From JBBDMX01 sp040878035 (GTDB lineage: Bacteria; Planctomycetota; Phycisphaerae; Phycisphaerales; Phycisphaeraceae): a DNA stretch of 64,000 nucleotides. Of the stretch, positions 24,441 through 36,294 are shown one piece after another. Every line of letters begins with the position of its first letter. Position 1 is the first letter of the stretch. The stretch is taken from positions 25,592 through 89,591 of the forward strand of contig JBBDMX010000067.1 in assembly GCA_040878035.1 (NCBI GenBank), given 5' to 3'. A model generated the notes under the pieces. The model was not told where the DNA came from, did no database searches, and saw only the letters and a program-made list of their open reading frames with translations. Made by a program: the position numbers and the translations under genes.

Positions 24441-24604
24441 CCGGCGTACAGATGCCCCGGTGCGGCGCGGATACGTCCGGCCCTGGTCCCGATAACCCCG
24501 GCCCAGGTGGGCAGGCCGATACCCGGCCCGGCGGGCGGCCCGGTCAGCCGGATGCTTGACGCGGCGTGATGGCGCGTGCGGCGCGGCGAGGAAAAGGGGC
24601 AAAA

Positions 24605-25021
24605 TCACCTCATGCCAGTCGGTCGCCCAGCCCGCAGCTTCCCCGTCACGTCGAAACGATTGGGATGGAAGGCGTTCTCCATCCGGCCCAGTCGTTCGCC
24701 GTTCAGATAAACCTCGGCCTGGCCATCCTCGCCATCGAGGACCAGGTCGATGCGCCGACAGTTGGCGACGGTCGGTGCGTCGAACCGCAGCCGATACCAC
24801 CAGTCGCGTGAAGTTACCCAGTGGCACTGGCGCGCCTGGTCGCCGTAGCGGGGATCGGGCATGCGCCCATTGGCGACCATGACGGCGTTGACATCGCCGG
24901 GCACGTCGATCGCGTGCCACTGCGACGCGCCCAGATTCGGCGCCGACTTGGCGCTGGGATCACCTTGGCCGGCCTGCATGTCGCGCACGTGTCAGCCATC
25001 GTGGAGGATCGTCGTCTGCAT
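24605..25021 (-). pseudogene. GH2 beta-mannosidase N-terminal remnant
   Basis: The ATG at 25021 lies 4 bp after the stop of the BNR gene. An in-frame TGA (24992-24994) stands where the context HDG-stop-HVRDM suggests Trp. The rest encodes the jelly-roll domain of GH2 beta-mannosidases: HAIDVPGDVNAVMVANGRMP, WWYRLRFDAP, AEVYLNGERLG, FHPNRFDVTG. It stops after about 138 codons of a protein normally about 800 residues, and composite locus A lies beyond. It was probably the second gene of a polysaccharide-use operon. Confidence 0.7.
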
Positions 25022-25024
25022 GGT

Positions 25025-26527
25025 TCACTTCACCTGAAAATCAAGAACGTGCAGCACGCTGGGCTCGCCCGCTTTGCTCGGCGCTTCCTGGGCGTAGATG
25101 GACAGTACCCCGCCGGAGCCCGCGGTTTGTTCCTGTTGCCAGCGGTATTTGTCGAGGCGCGGCTCGCCGACGAAGGCGGTCTCCGACTGGTAAACCTGCG
25201 TCCAGTCCGCCCAGTCCCTGGCTGCCGTCGCCTTGTAGATATGCAGCGGCCCGCCCGGATCGAAGTGGTGGTACTCCAAGTCCTTGGGTTTGGTGAAGAT
25301 CAGGACCAAGTTGCCATCGCGGTCGGCGATGATCGACGGTTTGCGTCCAAAGCAGGGCAGTTGCCGGGTGTGCCACTGGCCTTTCTCGTCGCGCCAGTGA
25401 TGGAAGTAGCGCCAGTCGCTCTTGTTGTTCGATGCCGCCGGCGCATCGGGCGGGTGCTGCCACATGATGGCGTGCACGCGGCCGCGGCTGTCCACCGTCT
25501 GCGTCAGTTGGTTCATCATGCCCCAGTGGTAGGGCAGGTCGCGCACGGTGATCTTGGGCGAGGTCGCGCGCATGGGTTTGCCGCCTGTCGTACCGATCAC
25601 CTGGCCGTCATTGTTCCGCCAAGTCAGTCCCGCGTCGTCGCTCCAGGCGTACATCAGGTCGTGGCAATTGAGCAGTCCCCACTTGTTAATGTTGTCTTTG
25701 CCTTCGCGCCAGGTCCAGGTGGTATGCAATTTTCCATCCGGGCCGTAGTCAAAGCCATTGTGATAGGCGTTGCGTGTGGGGCTGCCCTGGAAATCGCCGT
25801 GGCGGTTGATGAACTCACCCAGGACGGTCCACCCCCCGGAGCCAGGCCCGCCGAGCGCCGGGTCATAGGTGGCCAGGTGGCTGTCGCCCGATCCGCTGCC
25901 GCCGATGCGGAAGTACAACTGGAGCCGGCCGTCGGGCATGGTGAAGAACAGGGGATAGGTGACCTTGTCCAGCATCTGGCCGGAGACGAGTTGCGAAGTG
26001 GTGGGCCCGAACAGGGCTGCGGTCCATTGCGTCTTGTCGGGATGCGTCGCCGCGCCGGCCTTGGACACGCGGTAGTGCAGGGGCGAGTTGTGATGATCGA
26101 ACGCCAGGTGGATTGTCCCGTCGGCGGGGCAGATGCCGATGACGGGCACGTTGTGCACGTCGTTGTGGCTGATCGTGTAGTCATCGAAGGTGATGCGTTG
26201 CCAGTCGCCGCCGGAAGTGTCAGGAGCAGGCAGTTGGCGTCGCGCCACGCACAGCCGCTTCTTGGCGTCGTAGTACGTCGCATACTGCCAGCCGCCGAAG
26301 GTGACGACGGCATCGACCTGGAAGGTCTGGCCGTTGAAGCACGTGCCAAACTGCCCCTTGACGAGGTTCAGGGCCTGCGGTTCGAGAACGGAATCGTTCA
26401 TGAGGGTCACCTTCATTGGCGCCGCAGGCACCTGGCCAAAGCAGAGGCTGGCGCTCATCAGCACGCCACAGATCGCGGCCAGAACGCAGCACGACGCCAA
26501 ACACGATCGGAGCATAGAATTCATCAT
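25025..26527 (-). CDS. BNR repeat-containing secreted protein
   Basis: 500 aa. Signal peptide to about residue 31 (ASLCFG). Repeated blades of a sialidase-type beta-propeller are visible, with Asp-box-like turns such as AWSDDAGLTWRN and strands like TIHLAFDHHNSPLHYRVSK. The pattern GQTFQVDAVVTFGGWQYATY near the start fits the BNR_4 family, which includes polysaccharide lyases and rhamnosidases. Likely acts on extracellular polysaccharide; the exact reaction is not determined. The GH2 remnant downstream was probably co-transcribed. Confidence 0.75.
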   Translation of the reverse strand: MMNSMLRSCLASCCVLAAICGVLMSASLCFGQVPAAPMKVTLMNDSVLEPQALNLVKGQFGTCFNGQTFQVDAVVTFGGWQYATYYDAKKRLCVARRQLPAPDTSGGDWQRITFDDYTISHNDVHNVPVIGICPADGTIHLAFDHHNSPLHYRVSKAGAATHPDKTQWTAALFGPTTSQLVSGQMLDKVTYPLFFTMPDGRLQLYFRIGGSGSGDSHLATYDPALGGPGSGGWTVLGEFINRHGDFQGSPTRNAYHNGFDYGPDGKLHTTWTWREGKDNINKWGLLNCHDLMYAWSDDAGLTWRNNDGQVIGTTGGKPMRATSPKITVRDLPYHWGMMNQLTQTVDSRGRVHAIMWQHPPDAPAASNNKSDWRYFHHWRDEKGQWHTRQLPCFGRKPSIIADRDGNLVLIFTKPKDLEYHHFDPGGPLHIYKATAARDWADWTQVYQSETAFVGEPRLDKYRWQQEQTAGSGGVLSIYAQEAPSKAGEPSVLHVLDFQVK

Positions 26528-26611
26528 CCCGGCGTGATATGCGATGCGGTATAGGCGCGCAAGACTTTTCGGTCCCGAACAATGGCGCCGTTCATGCTTC
26601 CGAGGCCGATC

Positions 26612-26776
26612 CTATGCGGCGCTGAGCGGCTTGATACGAGCGGCATCCGCCTTCACGCTCTGCGCGGCGGCCCAAACATCCAGCGCCTGTTGTGCGTTTG
26701 GCAGGTAATCCCCACGCAGCATTTCGCCCGGATGCGTCGGCCTGCGCTTCCTTCTGACCGTGTTGGGCCTGCTCAT
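26612..26776 (-). pseudogene. HigA antitoxin with the HTH deleted in frame
   Basis: 54 codons. The N-terminus RKRRPTHPGEMLRGDYLP is the classic HigA/VapI start, and the C-terminus NAQQALDVWAAAQSVKADAA then RIKPL is the classic HigA end. The Xre-type helix-turn-helix of about 45-50 residues that normally lies between them is missing, and the two ends are joined in frame. No HigB toxin gene is adjacent. A DNA-binding function is therefore lost. Confidence 0.7.
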
Positions 26777-26856
26777 CTTCGCTACCTTGGGCTGGAAAAG
26801 TAACTGCCGTCCCATCTCGTTTCCCCTCAGTCATCATCCAGTAACGCGTGCTTGCA

Positions 26857-27294
26857 CTACTGCCATGGCCGACCCTCGAAAAACTCCGTCTCCTTTTTAT
26901 GGCACGCAGCAATCCGAGCCTTTCGATCAGCAAAGATACGGTCTCGCAGACCGAAAAAGTCTTCGAGAGATTGCGGGCAGGTTGTGGTGGGGGGCGGCTT
27001 GTAACGATTGTCAAATCCATTGCACGCGGCACACGTCAGCACCCTGTTGCCGTAGTCCTCGACCCAATCCTGCGGCAGGGAGAGCTTTCCGCAGACGCCT
27101 CTCGGCACAACATGGTCGAGTGCCATTTGCAGCCAGTTCTGATAGGATTTCAGCAGGGGCAGCCCACAGTACGCGCAGGCAGTTTGTCTGGTCTTCTGGA
27201 TAAACTTCAGGCAGTATCCATGACGGCAGTTCCCCCCGGGGACACGGCCGAGTAGCTCTTTCCCGCCGCCAGGATACTCGTCAAAAGGCATCAT
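26857..27294 (-). CDS. HNH endonuclease family protein
   Basis: 145 aa if started at MMPFDEYPGGG; in-frame Mets upstream (27324, 27360) are alternatives. ACAYCGL and LTCAACNG are the two zinc-binding CxxC pairs of an HNH nuclease, and ALDHVVPRGVC supplies the DH of the active site, with the closing Asn in CNGFDNRY. The N-terminal GGNCRHGYCLKFIQKTRQTA segment is part of this subfamily. Single-domain HNH proteins serve in mobile elements, restriction or repair; the role is unknown here. It lies between the HigA relic and the YkvA gene. Confidence 0.75.
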   Translation of the reverse strand: MMPFDEYPGGGKELLGRVPGGNCRHGYCLKFIQKTRQTACAYCGLPLLKSYQNWLQMALDHVVPRGVCGKLSLPQDWVEDYGNRVLTCAACNGFDNRYKPPPTTTCPQSLEDFFGLRDRIFADRKARIAACHKKETEFFEGRPWQ

Positions 27295-27356
27295 CACGTT
27301 CGCCCAGTGGGCTGCATTGGGCATCTTCCCGCCGGCTGAAATCCGCCCGCGGGTGG

Positions 27357-27731
27357 TCAACTCCCGCTTTCTGTATCTACCTTACCGAACCACTGTTCCA
27401 ACTTGGCCTTGGCCATGTGTTTGATATCGTCAGTAATGTACATATGGACTGTGGCAATCGCCGCAGCAAGGGCGCCCAAATCGTCAGTGTATCCTGCGAC
27501 AGGTATGACGTCCGGAACCGCATCGACCGGCAGGATGAAATAGGCCAAAGCGACGATGATCACCGTCTTGGCCCACTTTGGGGTCTTTGGCGCCTGAAGC
27601 GCGTAAAAGAGTTGAAGCGCCATTTCAACGACCGGCTTGCCAGCGACAAGCGCGTAACGCTTGAGTTTGTCCCAGAAGGTTTCATCACTGTAGTCGGGGC
27701 GCAGAGGCTCATCCATTGCAGTGCTCTCCAA
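27357..27731 (-). CDS. YkvA/DUF1232 family membrane protein
   Basis: 124 aa. Residues about 56-90 hold the DUF1232 signature AYFILPVDAVPDVIPVAGYT then DD, preceded by a hydrophobic stretch (TVIIVALAYFIL). The family is small, membrane-associated and of unknown function. MDEP five codons in is an alternative start. It ends 62 bp before the likely HNH start on the same strand. Confidence 0.85.
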   Translation of the reverse strand: MESTAMDEPLRPDYSDETFWDKLKRYALVAGKPVVEMALQLFYALQAPKTPKWAKTVIIVALAYFILPVDAVPDVIPVAGYTDDLGALAAAIATVHMYITDDIKHMAKAKLEQWFGKVDTESGS

Positions 27732-27827
27732 AAAGGACTAAACGGTAAGCCACACAGATCAGAACCAATTGACAGTATACCGCGCGCCGATAGTGTCGCA
27801 AGAGGAGCCTCGCTGGGGTTGCCAGGC

Positions 27828-28523
27828 TTACATGATGCCGAACTTGGCGAAAGCGTCCACGGCGCTCATGCCGTCGGCGATGGCTTTGGCGACCAGTTTC
27901 TCGCCGCAGGCTTTTTCCAGCGCTTTGGTGAACACGTCGCGCTCGGCGGAGCGCGGCACGATCAGTACGCCGTCGTAGTCGCCAAAGACGATGTCGCCCG
28001 GGTCGATGCGTACGTTGTTGATCTCGATGGGCACGCGATAGTCAATGACCTTGCCGCGCGGCCCCTGGTCCTGGGCGTAGCGGCCGTAGGAGAAGACGGG
28101 GAAGCCGAGATTGAGAATGCCCTGCGTGTCGCGCGAGTAGCCGTCCACCACGGCGCCGGCGGCGCCAAGCTTCATGGCTCGCGTGCTCATCAGTTCACCC
28201 CACAGCGCGTAGGTGGGCGACGAGCCGGTGCAGATGTAGACCTCGTCGGCCTTGAGGTCGTCCAGCGCTTCAAGCATCAGGCCGAAGGGCTTGCTCAGCA
28301 GGGCGTTGGCGCTGCCCGGCGTTTTCTCGGCAAAGACATCGGCCTCCAACACCGGCATGGCCCGGCCCAGGACGACCATGTCATCGCGCAGCGGTTGGAT
28401 CTGCGGAAAAAGAAACTGCCGGCGCAGGCCCAGTTGGTCCATCACGTCGCCCACCACGGCGGTGAACAGCTCGCGATGGGCGAGAGCGAACAGGTCATGA
28501 TCCGATTGCCACAGGTTCGTCAT
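27828..28523 (-). CDS. RraA-like family protein (HMG aldolase/oxaloacetate decarboxylase type)
   Basis: 231 aa, usual length. VVGDVMDQLG near residue 24 and GAAGAVVDGYSRDTQGI (about 121-137) with its D-G-x-x-R-D core match the RraA/4-hydroxy-4-methyl-2-oxoglutarate aldolase fold; NVRIDPGDIVFGDYDGVLIV closes the metal and pyruvate site. Family members cleave HMG or decarboxylate oxaloacetate; others regulate RNase E. In a uronic-acid catabolic setting an aldolase role is more likely. Repeat E2 separates it from the GH88/105 gene. Confidence 0.85.
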   Translation of the reverse strand: MTNLWQSDHDLFALAHRELFTAVVGDVMDQLGLRRQFLFPQIQPLRDDMVVLGRAMPVLEADVFAEKTPGSANALLSKPFGLMLEALDDLKADEVYICTGSSPTYALWGELMSTRAMKLGAAGAVVDGYSRDTQGILNLGFPVFSYGRYAQDQGPRGKVIDYRVPIEINNVRIDPGDIVFGDYDGVLIVPRSAERDVFTKALEKACGEKLVAKAIADGMSAVDAFAKFGIM

Positions 28524-28610
28524 GCTTTGGCCTCACTGGCCCTCCAGCATAGCGATGATCCGCGGCCAGTCATAGCAGCATGGGTTACGCCGTCTCAATC
28601 GAAACTCTGA

Positions 28611-28854
28611 TTAACCACCATGGCACCAAGGACACCAAGAAGAGGTGACAGGGATAAACACGGATGAACACGGATTCAAGGCAGAAGAAGGAACAGGATG
28701 GACATGATGTACAGGATGCGAAAAGATGCGGAGCGTTCTGCGCTGTTCATTCTTCACTCTTGGCTTGTCGTTCTTCGCTTCCTGTCCTGGCCATCCTGTC
28801 CATCCCTGTTGCTTCTTCCTTCTTCTTGGTGTCCCTGGTGTCTTGGTGGTTCAA
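28611..28854. repeat. Inverted-repeat element E2
   Basis: The left arm begins TTAACCACCATGGCACCAAG; the right arm ends CTTGGTGTCCCTGGTGTCTT then GGTGGTTCAACCCGGT. Inner arms pair ACAGGATGG-type words with CCATCCTGT. The right border supplies the last codons and stop of the GH88/105 gene (stop at 28851-28853). Same family as E1 and E3. Confidence 0.75.
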
Positions 28855-30044
28855 CCCGGTTTGTCAGCAGTCTCAATCGTCATCTCATGTGCGAGCCACA
28901 GCAGGGCGCCGACGTGCGGGCCGAACTTGACGGTCTTGCTCGACTCGACGCTCAATTCCGCGGGCAAGGCCCACTCGGTGTAGACCTTCTCGAAACCGCC
29001 CTCGGCGGTGACGTGCTGGCGGCAGAATTCCCAGAGGCGCTGGGTAATGTGAGCGTACTTGTGGGGATCCAGCCAGCCACGGCGCATCGACTCGTGCAAC
29101 GTGATGGCGGCCATGGCGGTGCCGCTGGTTTCCGGCAGGCTGGCTGCGATCCCGGGGTCGTTGGCGAATGCGTGAATCGCGCCCTCGCCATCCACCACGC
29201 GCACGATGCCGTCGGCCAGGACCTCCAGGTCGCGCAGGAAGCCGGCCCGCGCCGGATCGTTCACCTCCAAGCCGCGCAACACCGCCAGGAACGACCACAT
29301 CAGCCAGCCCTGGGCCCGGCACCAATAGGTCTTGCCCAGACCGTCGGGCCCGAGGATGGTCCGCGCCAGCCCGAGCTCGCGATCGAGGAACACATCGACA
29401 TAGGCGCGGAGTTGAGCGACCGCCAGCTTCACGTAAGGCTCGCCACCGGTCGGGTCGACCGACGCGGCGTGCATCAGCGGCTCGACGTTGAAGAAGCAGG
29501 CGTCGGGAATGTCGTACACCCAATGATCATCGTGGGCGGCAAGGCCCAGGTGATTGCGCCGGCCGCGATACAGGATGGCTTCGGCGACATCGAGACAGAC
29601 TTCCTGTGCCCGCCGGTCGCCGGCCTGACGATACAGCTCGGCGCAAGGGAAGTTCACGGCGAACAAGCCGCAGTACATGGCAAACGGCAGATGCCGGCCA
29701 CGGACGACGCGCGAGCGGTGGCCGGTGTACGTCTTGTAGAACTGCTCGTCGCTCAGGCCCGGGTCGCGCTTGAGATGCGCCGCGAACCAGTCCTGCACGT
29801 ACGCCAGCGCGCCTGGCACGCCGCGCCGCGCCCACATCAGCATGCCCCACATCGGCATCGTGCCGTCCCAGTCGGTATTAAAGCTGATCGGGTCGCGGTC
29901 ATAGTAGTTCTTGATGATGGCGGCGATCCCCGCGGGAAGCTGCGCCGGCAGAGCCTGGCGGATCTGCTCCAGCGTCAGCGTGCGATAGATCGGCACGGCA
30001 TCATCCGGTGTGGCATCGACGGAAGTTCGTGACAGTGTGGACAT
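28851..30044 (-). CDS. GH88/GH105 unsaturated uronyl hydrolase
   Basis: 397 aa from the second ATG (30044), seven bases after AGAGG; the first ATG at 30050 touches the ribosome-binding site. The (alpha/alpha)6-barrel family motifs are present: WDGTMPMWGMLMWARR, the DHWVYDIPDACFFNVEPLMH stretch, YWCRAQGWLMW and LPETSGTAMAAI. Such enzymes remove the unsaturated uronic acid left at the non-reducing end by polysaccharide lyases. No clear signal peptide, so it probably acts in the cytosol. It ends inside repeat E2. The heparinase gene is immediately upstream on the same strand. Confidence 0.85.
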   Translation of the reverse strand: MSTLSRTSVDATPDDAVPIYRTLTLEQIRQALPAQLPAGIAAIIKNYYDRDPISFNTDWDGTMPMWGMLMWARRGVPGALAYVQDWFAAHLKRDPGLSDEQFYKTYTGHRSRVVRGRHLPFAMYCGLFAVNFPCAELYRQAGDRRAQEVCLDVAEAILYRGRRNHLGLAAHDDHWVYDIPDACFFNVEPLMHAASVDPTGGEPYVKLAVAQLRAYVDVFLDRELGLARTILGPDGLGKTYWCRAQGWLMWSFLAVLRGLEVNDPARAGFLRDLEVLADGIVRVVDGEGAIHAFANDPGIAASLPETSGTAMAAITLHESMRRGWLDPHKYAHITQRLWEFCRQHVTAEGGFEKVYTEWALPAELSVESSKTVKFGPHVGALLWLAHEMTIETADKPG

Positions 30045-30127
30045 CGCCATTCCTCTTCGTTGTCAACATTGGGCGGCCAAGCCGGGGCAGAGGCTTTGCG
30101 CCGCCCCGGGTTCCAGACCGGGGAACA

Positions 30128-32689
<2,562 letters not shown>

Positions 32690-32706
32690 CGGAAGACTCT
32701 GCTCTT

Positions 32707-32852
32707 ACCCCCTCTCCCTTCTTAGGGAGAGGGCTGGGGTGAGGGTGATCGGTTCGTATGGGACCAGCGAGCGCTCCTGCGTACTGGAAGATCGCATCTC
32801 GTCCAATCACCCTCACCTAACCTCTCCCTCAGCAGGGAGAGGGACCGGAAGC
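32707..32852. repeat. REPIN-like pair between heparinase and beta-helix genes
   Basis: Two inverted copies of the CCCTCTCCC/GGGAGAGGG unit, at 32707-32745 and 32809-32852, spaced as in the ECF gene. The right copy supplies the last codons (LPVPLPAEGEVR) and stop of the beta-helix gene. Confidence 0.75.
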
Positions 32853-34618
32853 GACCGCGGCCCATAGTGCGGCACGTCCGCGCCGGCCTCATAGGCGCCA
32901 AGGTCCGGCGCCTTCCCGCCAAAGCCATCGTTGAACCCGGGCAATACCTGCCCGGCATCCCGGGCCGCGGTGCCATCCGCCAACCGCAGGTCCACGATCG
33001 TGTGCTGCTTGGTTTCATCGTCAGGCGGCAGCACACCGCTGGCAAACGCCGTGGCCGGGTCCACCGCCACGATATTCTTGTAGATCGGTGCCTTGGTCCT
33101 CACGTCCTCGATAGTGGCGTACTTCACGCCGTTCCACTTCATGAAATTGGGGAACGGTCCGCCGCCAAAACCGTCGTAGTCATAATCGCAGTTCGTGGCC
33201 TTGGCCTCACACGCGAAGGCGTACTTGTCGGTCGTGCCGATGAACAGGTTGTTGCGATAGACGCAGTTGGAAATCGGCTTGCTGGTCCATAGCGCCAGGG
33301 GCATGCCCTTCTTGACCACCGTATTGTGGAACATCAGCGCGCCCGACGGGCCGTTGTGCATCTTGAACGGCTCGACCACGACGTTGTACATGGCGTTGCG
33401 GAAAACATAGACCGGCCCGCCGTAGATCGGCTGCACGGAGATGCCCTGATAGACGTTGGTCAGGCGGTTGTTGAAGCAGCGCGTGTTACGGAATGAGTAG
33501 TCCATCTCGATGCCGTCGTCGGTCAGCTCGCTCACATCGTTGTGATGGAAGTCGATGGCGCTGACGTGCGAGGAGGGCATGGTGTCGATGGCGTCGCCGA
33601 AGCCGCTGATACGGTTGTAGCACACATCGCTGCCTACGCCGCTGATCTGGATGCCGCGGGCGTCTTCGATGCCCTGGCTGCGTGGCCAGGTGGACGGCCC
33701 TTCGATCAGGTTGTCGGCAATGAAGAACCCGCCCATCGTGCCCTTGCTGTTCTTGGTGGCGGTGAAGCCAAACTCCACACTGTGGATATGACAGCGGCGC
33801 AGGACGATGTGGGACGCCTCGTGGGCGACGATGGCCCATTTGGAATTGCGAATGGTCAGGTCTTCCAGCCAGATGTGATGCGTGGCATCCATGCTGATGC
33901 CGCGCCCGGGTCGCTCTGCGTCGTCGACAGCGCCTTGGAGGATGGTCTCACCTTTGCCATGCCCCGCGGCGCCGCGCCAGATGATCGGCTTGCCCGGCTC
34001 GCCGCTGCGCCGCAGGGTGATGGGCCCGGTGTAAACCCCGGCTTGGAGCAGGAACGTGTCGCCGGGCCTGGCGTGCTTCTCGGCCTCGGCGATGCCGCGG
34101 TAAGGGTCGGCCTCCGTCCCGCTTCCGGGAGCGCCGCCGTCGCCGGGCATGACGTAGTAGACCGGCCCGTTGGCAGGGGCCTTGGGCTCGGCGTTAGTGC
34201 GTGCGCTGAGCATGTGCTCGGCCGCGGCGCCATCGGGGTCGCGCAGCACCAGCTTCATCTCATAGGCCGTGTCAGGTTCCAGCAGGACGATGCTGCCGGC
34301 AAACAGGCGCGCATCCTTGGGCACAACCAGCGCCGGCTCGTGATCGCCGCGCTGCTCGGCGCCGCTTTCGACCTTGAGCAGATCCATGCCGCGCAACCAC
34401 TCGGCGGCGCCGCCCTTGCGGTAGTGAAGCTCGACGCTCGCGTTGTCGTTGTCATCGCCGATGATCCAGTAGGCGCCCAGCGACATGAGCGTGGGCGCTT
34501 CAAGCACGGGGTCGCCCACCGGCCTGGCCGCGGCGCCGGCATAGGCGGCGGGGGATACCAGAATCAAGACGGTCATCACCAGGGCGGTCGCAAGGACACG
34601 CAGTGAATATCGTTTCAT
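32813..34618 (-). CDS. Secreted beta-helix protein, polysaccharide lyase-like
   Basis: 601 aa from the ATG at 34618, where a signal peptide begins (MKRYSLRVLATALVMTVLIL ... AYAG). Residues about 35-150 form an Fn3-like domain (ASVELHYRKGG, DTAYEMKLVLRDPDG). Residues about 165-560 are a right-handed parallel beta-helix (YYVMPGDGGAPGSGTEADPY, GITLRRSGEPGKPIIWRG-type turns), as in chondroitinase-B-like or pectate-lyase-like enzymes. The C-terminal tail is repeat-coded. Extracellular polysaccharide degradation is inferred from fold and context. Confidence 0.75.
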   Translation of the reverse strand: MKRYSLRVLATALVMTVLILVSPAAYAGAAARPVGDPVLEAPTLMSLGAYWIIGDDNDNASVELHYRKGGAAEWLRGMDLLKVESGAEQRGDHEPALVVPKDARLFAGSIVLLEPDTAYEMKLVLRDPDGAAAEHMLSARTNAEPKAPANGPVYYVMPGDGGAPGSGTEADPYRGIAEAEKHARPGDTFLLQAGVYTGPITLRRSGEPGKPIIWRGAAGHGKGETILQGAVDDAERPGRGISMDATHHIWLEDLTIRNSKWAIVAHEASHIVLRRCHIHSVEFGFTATKNSKGTMGGFFIADNLIEGPSTWPRSQGIEDARGIQISGVGSDVCYNRISGFGDAIDTMPSSHVSAIDFHHNDVSELTDDGIEMDYSFRNTRCFNNRLTNVYQGISVQPIYGGPVYVFRNAMYNVVVEPFKMHNGPSGALMFHNTVVKKGMPLALWTSKPISNCVYRNNLFIGTTDKYAFACEAKATNCDYDYDGFGGGPFPNFMKWNGVKYATIEDVRTKAPIYKNIVAVDPATAFASGVLPPDDETKQHTIVDLRLADGTAARDAGQVLPGFNDGFGGKAPDLGAYEAGADVPHYGPRSLPVPLPAEGEVR

Positions 34619-34877
34619 GACAGGGTTGACCTTTTCTGTGTGCGGCGAGGGTGGCAAGGGGAACGCCAGGGTCCGGAAGGCTTGACCCGGTAAAACCCGC
34701 GGAATAACTGCGAGTCCCGCAGTCGTCAGGCTATCATAATCCTCCAACGTGCAGCTCACCCCTCATGCGACACCCTCTCCGTGTTCTGTCTATGATTTTC
34801 CGGGTTTGGCCCCCATGGATCGGCTACTCTGTCAACGCCTCGCAAGCGATGATAGTCGTGCACTCTGAAAGGTACTG

Positions 34878-36158
34878 ATGGAACCGATCCGCATCGCAGG
34901 CAACTTCATCGGCGCGCGCAGCGAACCCTGGCCCACCGACTGGTGCACCTGGTCGCCGCGGGCGGCGCTGGCGCCGACGTTTCGCGTGGACGATACCGGC
35001 GGCCGCGACGGGTCGGCCGCGCTGCTCATCGCTGGCAACCGCGATCGCGCCGCCTACGGCGAGTGGCGGCGACGCGTCGACAACATCGTCGGTGGACAAC
35101 TCTATCGCTTCACCACGCACTACCGCGCCCAGAACGTCACCGATCCGCGCCAGCAACTCACAGCCAGGCTCGAATGGGTCGGCATCAAGGACCCTCACGA
35201 ACACATGCCCGTGTACGCACTGGAGACCCACCGCCAGGGCGACTGGATCCGTTGCTCCCATGTCACGCTCGCCCCCGCCGACGCGACCCGTGCGCTGATC
35301 CGCCTGGGCCTGCGCTGGTGTCCCGACGGCAAGGTCTGGTGGGACGGCGTGCAGGTCGAGCAGGTCACCGACGCCCCGGCCCGGCCCGTGCACTTGGCGA
35401 CCGTCTTCCATCGTCCACGCGACACCGCCTCGCCCGCAGCCTCGGTCGCCCAGTTCGTCGATGTCCTCACCCGCCACGCCCCGCCCCCGGAATCCAAACT
35501 GGACATCGTCTGCCTGCCCGAAGCGATGACCATGATCGGCACGGGCCTGACCTACGCCGACGTCGCCGAACCCGTCCCCGGCCCGACCACCACCACCCTG
35601 GGCGCGCTGGCAGCGAAGCTCAACTGCTACCTGGTCGCCGGTCTCATCGAATGCGATGGCGACAAGCTCTACAACACCGCCGCGCTGCTGGACCGCCGCG
35701 GCCAGCTCATCGGCAAGTATCGCAAGACGCACCTGCCCCAGGGCGAAGCCGACGGCGGCCTGACGCCCGGCGACGACTACCCCGTCTTCGACACCGACTT
35801 TGCCCGCGTCGGCATCCTCGTCTGCTGGGACATTCAATTCCCCGAAGCGGCCCGCGCCCTGGCGTCCCGCGGCGCCGAGCTTCTGCTCCTGCCCATCTGG
35901 GGCGGCAACGAGTTGCTCACCCGCGCCCGCGCCATCGAGAACCACGTCTTTGTCATCTCCTCCAGCTACGACATGAAGAGCATGATCATCGACCCCACCG
36001 GCCGCGTACTCGCCCAGGCCGACCCCAACGACCCCGCCGCGACGCAGCAACCGGTGATCAGCGCCACGGTCGATCTGGCCCTGCCGATCCTCCAACCCTG
36101 GCTGGGCGACATGCGCACCGGCACCTGGGCCGAGCGCCGCAGCGACCTGCGCCAGTGA
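34878..36158 (+). CDS. Carbon-nitrogen hydrolase with N-terminal beta-sandwich
   Basis: 426 aa, start chosen by AAAGG five bases before the ATG. Residues 1-165 resemble a carbohydrate-binding beta-sandwich (YGEWRRRVDNIVGGQLYRFT). Residues about 170-420 are a nitrilase-superfamily domain with the full triad: Glu in LPEAMTM, Lys in GKYRKTHLP, Cys in VCWDIQFPE. It hydrolyses an amide or nitrile; the fusion to a sugar-binding-like domain suggests an amide on a carbohydrate or a periplasmic target, but no signal peptide is seen. Divergent from the beta-helix gene. Confidence 0.85.
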   Translation: MEPIRIAGNFIGARSEPWPTDWCTWSPRAALAPTFRVDDTGGRDGSAALLIAGNRDRAAYGEWRRRVDNIVGGQLYRFTTHYRAQNVTDPRQQLTARLEWVGIKDPHEHMPVYALETHRQGDWIRCSHVTLAPADATRALIRLGLRWCPDGKVWWDGVQVEQVTDAPARPVHLATVFHRPRDTASPAASVAQFVDVLTRHAPPPESKLDIVCLPEAMTMIGTGLTYADVAEPVPGPTTTTLGALAAKLNCYLVAGLIECDGDKLYNTAALLDRRGQLIGKYRKTHLPQGEADGGLTPGDDYPVFDTDFARVGILVCWDIQFPEAARALASRGAELLLLPIWGGNELLTRARAIENHVFVISSSYDMKSMIIDPTGRVLAQADPNDPAATQQPVISATVDLALPILQPWLGDMRTGTWAERRSDLRQ

Positions 36159-36241
36159 CGCAAACCATCGCCACGGATCACCCAGCGCGCAGTCGCAACC
36201 AAAGCGAAGAACAACCACGGATTGCACCGATGGACACGGAT

Positions 36242-36294
36242 CAACCCCCTCTCCCTTGGGGAGACCCCCGGAAGGGCTGGGGTGAGGGGACCTG
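36242..36294. repeat. Single REP-like palindrome
   Basis: CCCCCTCTCCCTTGGGGAGA and GGGCTGGGGTGAGGGGACC. Same unit as the REPIN copies. The rest of 36159-36617 shows no gene. Confidence 0.65.

Noticed and set aside
24135..24920. Long minus-strand frame with a PDVCAPL repeat
   Set aside because: It is the translation of the 21-bp array; frames are open because 21 is a multiple of three, and the flanks are repeat sequence and the GH2 remnant.
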